This document shows, piece after piece, positions 60,721-64,000 of a DNA stretch of 64,000 nucleotides. The number at the start of each line of letters is the position of its first letter. Position 1 is the stretch's first letter. Origin of the DNA: Dryomyza anilis (lineage: Eukaryota; Arthropoda; Insecta; Diptera; Dryomyzidae); assembly GCA_951804985.1 (NCBI GenBank), contig OX638130.1, forward strand, positions 123,269,593 to 123,333,592, read 5' to 3'. The notes under the pieces are model-generated. The model did no database searches. It had not been told where the DNA came from and saw nothing but the letters and a program-made list of their open reading frames with translations. A program made the translations under genes and the position numbers.

Positions 60721-61284
60721 TGCTGAAGTGTTGCCGCCGGTGCTGCCATGAGTCAACAGAATTTTGCTCAAGTTGAAATTGAAAATCAATGGGAAAAATT
60801 AAACAAACATTGTGTGCTGTGCTGTGTTTGTTGTTGTTCGTGATATTGCTGTTGTTGTGGAAAAACGTGTGAATTTATTGCTTGATGTTCTGCACGTTTC
60901 ACACAGATTCGAACGTTGAGTATTTTGTTTATTTTGAATTCAAATTGACGGCTACCACAGCGCAGTTACCTGTGCACATTTGGTCTTCCGTCTGTCTGTC
61001 TGTCTTTCTTCTATACGTCTGCCTGTTTGTCTGCGGCATGTCTGTCAGACAGAATGATGACTGAAGCTTGGAAATTGAATCAGGAAATTGAGTAAATTAT
61101 CTGAAGTACAAGGTGTGAACATTGAAGTGAGTGAATTTGAAGTTGTTTGAAAAGCACATGCGTAATGGAGATGGCTGGATTTGTGGGATAACGTGGCGCA
61201 AAAGCGGCAATTGAAGGCAAATATTGAAATAAAATATAAGATGATACAAATAAATAGTCTTAAAAAAATATAAATTTATATTTG

Positions 61285-62372
61285 TCACTAAAAAATTCAA
61301 ATTTTCAATCAAAATTAAATTTTTCACTAAAAATTTAAATTTTCACTAAAAATTCAAATTTTTACAAAAAAATTTGAATTTTTACTAAAAATTCGAATTT
61401 TCACTCAAAATTCTATTTTTCACTCAAAATTCAAATTTTCACTCAAAATTCAAATTTTCACTAAAAATTAAAATTTTCACTAAAAATTAAAATTTTCACC
61501 AAAAATTTAAAATCTCACTAAAAATTTAATTTTTCACTATAAATTTAAATTTTCACTAAAATTTTAATTTTTTCACTCAAAATAATTTTTTTTAAAATTG
61601 GAATTTTGACTCAAAATTCAATTTTTACTCAAAATTTGAATTTTTACTAAAATTTAAAATTTTCACTAAATATTTAAATTTTCACCTAAAATTCAAATTT
61701 TCACTCAAATTTAAAATTTTCACTAAAAATTCCAATTTTCACTAAAAATTCATTTTTTCACTAAAAATTCAATTTTTCGTTAAAAATTCAATTTTTCACT
61801 AAAAATTCAAATTTTTACTAAAAATTCGAATTTTTACTCAAAATTCGACTTTTCACTCAAAATTCAATTTTTCACTCAAAATTAAAATTTTCAATCAAAA
61901 TTCAAATTTTCACTCAAAATTCAATTTTCTACTCAAAATTCAAAATTTCACTCAAAATCCAATTTTTCACTCAAAATTCAAATTATCACACAAAATTAAA
62001 ATTTTCACCAAAATTTAAAATTTTCACTAAAAATTCGAATTTTCACTCAAAATTCGTTTTTTCACTCAAAATTAAAATTTTCAATCAAAATTAAAATTTT
62101 TACACAAAATTAATTTTTTCACTCAAAATTTAAATTTTCACTAAAATTTTAAATTTTCATTAAAAATTTAAATTGTCACGAAAAATTCAAAATTTCACTC
62201 AAATTTAAAATTTTCACTATAATTCAAATTGTCACTAAAATTTAAAATTTTCATTCAAAATTAAAGTTTTCACTAAAAATTCAAATTTTCACTCAAAATT
62301 TTAATTTCACTAAAAATTTTATTTACACTTAAATTCAGTTTTTCATTAAAAAATTAAATTTTTCACTAAAAA
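61285..62372. repeat. Second 19-bp satellite array (CACTCAAAATTCAAATTTT)
   Basis: About 1.1 kb is made of the same 19-bp unit and in the same strand orientation as the array at 4846-6490. It is more diverged and is dominated by the variant CACTCAAAATTCAAATTTT beside CACTAAAAATTTAAATTTT. Confidence 0.92.
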
Positions 62373-63794
62373 TTACATGTTTTATTATGTTTACCTTTTT
62401 CCAAATTGGAAATCCGATTAACAAAAAAACAAAAAAATTGAACAATGAAACTTTTTTTTTATATATTTTACCAATTCCGCTTTCAAAAGTCTCACATAAA
62501 TCAACAAAACGCACGCATTGTAATTGTTAAACTCACCTGCAAAGAAAGGGAAAAAAACAACAATTAAAATTTAATATTTAAAAATGTAATAATTATGTTC
62601 GCATTATAGTAATTTTATAAAAACACATAAAATTAATATGAAAGAAATGTCTTTCTTTGCAATAAATTATGTCAAATGCGTGTGAACACAGTTTTTTTTT
62701 TGTTGTTGGACGTGTGAACATCGCTTTTTTCGCTTGTCAAGCTGTCAACGACAGCAGCAACACCTTCCTCAACATGTCATAAAACACGAAAAGACACAAA
62801 AGCGAAAAGAATTTGCTATAACAACCGCATTAAAGCCCACAAGTGATGACATTTTCCATATCCTGACAGGGCGTGTGGTACGCCGACGTGCGCCGAACCC
62901 ACAACAATGCCTACAAAATGCCGCTTAACTGACGTTTTAGTAATTTAATTTGACAGTTAAGATGATCGAAGCAGCAACATGCAAATATTACAAAAAAAAA
63001 TTGAAATGAGAACTCATAAAAATGTCAGTGTGTTTTTCACACGAAGGAGTGAAATACACGACGATGACGACGAGAACGACGACGATGACACCTAACAAAG
63101 CCCTCAAACAATAAAGTGCTGGACATGTCAAAAGTACATTTAGCTGGACTTGCTGCATATTACAATGTAGAAAATAAAAAAAAAATATTAAATTTTTGTG
63201 ACATATTTTAATTGTTGCCTCATATAAAACTTGTGGCACTCCCTATAACAGCGAGCTACACGTTTTGCACTTCACGAGCGCCAACCAAGTGTGCCTTCTT
63301 TTTTGCCACTTCAAGTCAGAGTTTTTATTTTTTTTTTGACAACTAAACATGTTGACAACCGAGCGCTGTAATAATTTGGCCGCTTTTTAAACGTCTTTCT
63401 TTGTCGTTCTTTCACATAGTAATTATTTGTGTCATTTTTTTATATATATTTATGACTATTTTTATATGACAGCACTTTTGTGACACGGCGCTGTCATGTT
63501 GTGATATCTTTTTTATGCCTGATGATTTTTTGCTAATTGACCGGTTTTTGTTTTCAATTTTTTTGTGTTCTTGTTAGTTAACAAGTGTTTTAATTAAAAT
63601 TGAAAAAATAAAGTACCTGGGATTATAACAGGGGCTTTTTTTTATATGCAAGCGAAATATAAAAGTTAAAGGAGGTATTTACTTAGTTTAGAGTACTATA
63701 AAAGAAATATAAAAGTTCTGCTTATGAAATTGTAGGAATAATGGTTTAATCTGTGAGAAACTCACAGAATTCGATCAATTTTTGAAAACCACAA

Positions 63795-64000
63795 ATTTGA
63801 AAAATGGTTTAAATGTTCTTCATTACTACAGCAATACGTTTCATTAAATTAAATATTAGATATTCTTAAAATAAAGAAAATAATAGTAATTGTAAAAGTA
63901 CAAAATCATATCGTCAAAGGGGAGAATGTGAATTTCTTGACATTTGTGTTTTTTTTTACATTTTCGAATGTAGTTTTTCCACAAGTTTACTGTGCCATCA
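63795..64000 (+). repeat. Fragment of family 2 followed by the 45.2-kb dispersed segment
   Basis: GTTCTTCATTACTACAGCAATACGTTTCATTAAATT is a short family 2 piece. From 63905 to the window end, CATATCGTC, CAAAGGGGAGAATGTG, TTGACATTT, GAATGTAGTTTTTCC and CTGTGCCA match 45166-45260. The element continues outside the window. Confidence 0.55.

Larger units (their letters stand above)
20102..64000 (-). other. Ten-a: Upstream teneurin intron or 5' flank, no exon recognised
   Basis: In teneurin sense this lies 5' of the acceptor at 20102-20103. At least its first part is intron. The preceding exons, including the start codon, are not recognised in these 43.9 kb. Large introns before the membrane exon are usual for teneurins. 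Outside the repeats listed separately, I see no gene in 20540-21500, 21840-23630, 26340-28370, 29600-32300, 33010-35140, 37060-38280, 40460-42230, 43900-45160, 45720-47480, 48010-49590, 49880-51680, 51980-54540, 56570-58900, 59110-60050 and 62380-63790. GC-richer patches at 21540-21830, 26600-26830, 27380-27500, 41270-41560 and 52100-52300 may be regulatory. Confidence 0.6.

Overview
This is animal nuclear DNA, most likely from a higher (brachyceran) fly. It is very AT-rich and intron-dominated, with many low-complexity tracts, miniature transposons and opa-type (CAG/CTG) triplets. I see no bacterial-type gene organisation. The only protein-coding exons I can defend fully are two exons of a teneurin gene on the minus strand. 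Exon 19841..20101 encodes part of the cytoplasmic N-terminal region. Exon 13855..13961 encodes the end of that region and the transmembrane helix. They join across a 5.9-kb phase-2 intron with canonical GT/AG signals, and the split Arg codon links ...[15 protein letters not shown]... The wording around the membrane helix fits the Ten-a paralogue better than Ten-m, from memory of the families and without an alignment.

Layout: 1..13854 is teneurin intron downstream of the transmembrane exon. It holds a 19-bp satellite (about 4.85-6.49 kb), a dispersed repeat copy, small tandem arrays and a compact LTR-retrotransposon derivative with two LTRs that match over 203 bp. 13962..19840 is the intron between the two exons. 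It contains a TTTCGAA-type AT tract, an opa-repeat zone and a (TTTTGY)n tract close to the splice donor. 20102..64000 is upstream teneurin intron (or 5' flank) with no recognised exon. It is filled by families of diverged tandem repeats, miniature inverted-repeat elements, a foldback element that keeps a transposase start, a tRNA-derived SINE with 16-bp target duplications, and a second array of the 19-bp satellite.

The main non-repeat candidate besides teneurin is a 94-codon plus-strand ORF at 2596..2880. It begins with a classical signal peptide and would be a small secreted-protein gene nested in the teneurin intron on the opposite strand. This is unproven.

The most useful observations are the nested and dispersed repeat families (the CAGAAAAA-ended MITE, the TTCATCAAACCAAATTT family and the foldback element), the SINE, the paired 19-bp satellites 55 kb apart, and the recurrent GGCAAC motif arrayed at 23.6-26.3 kb.
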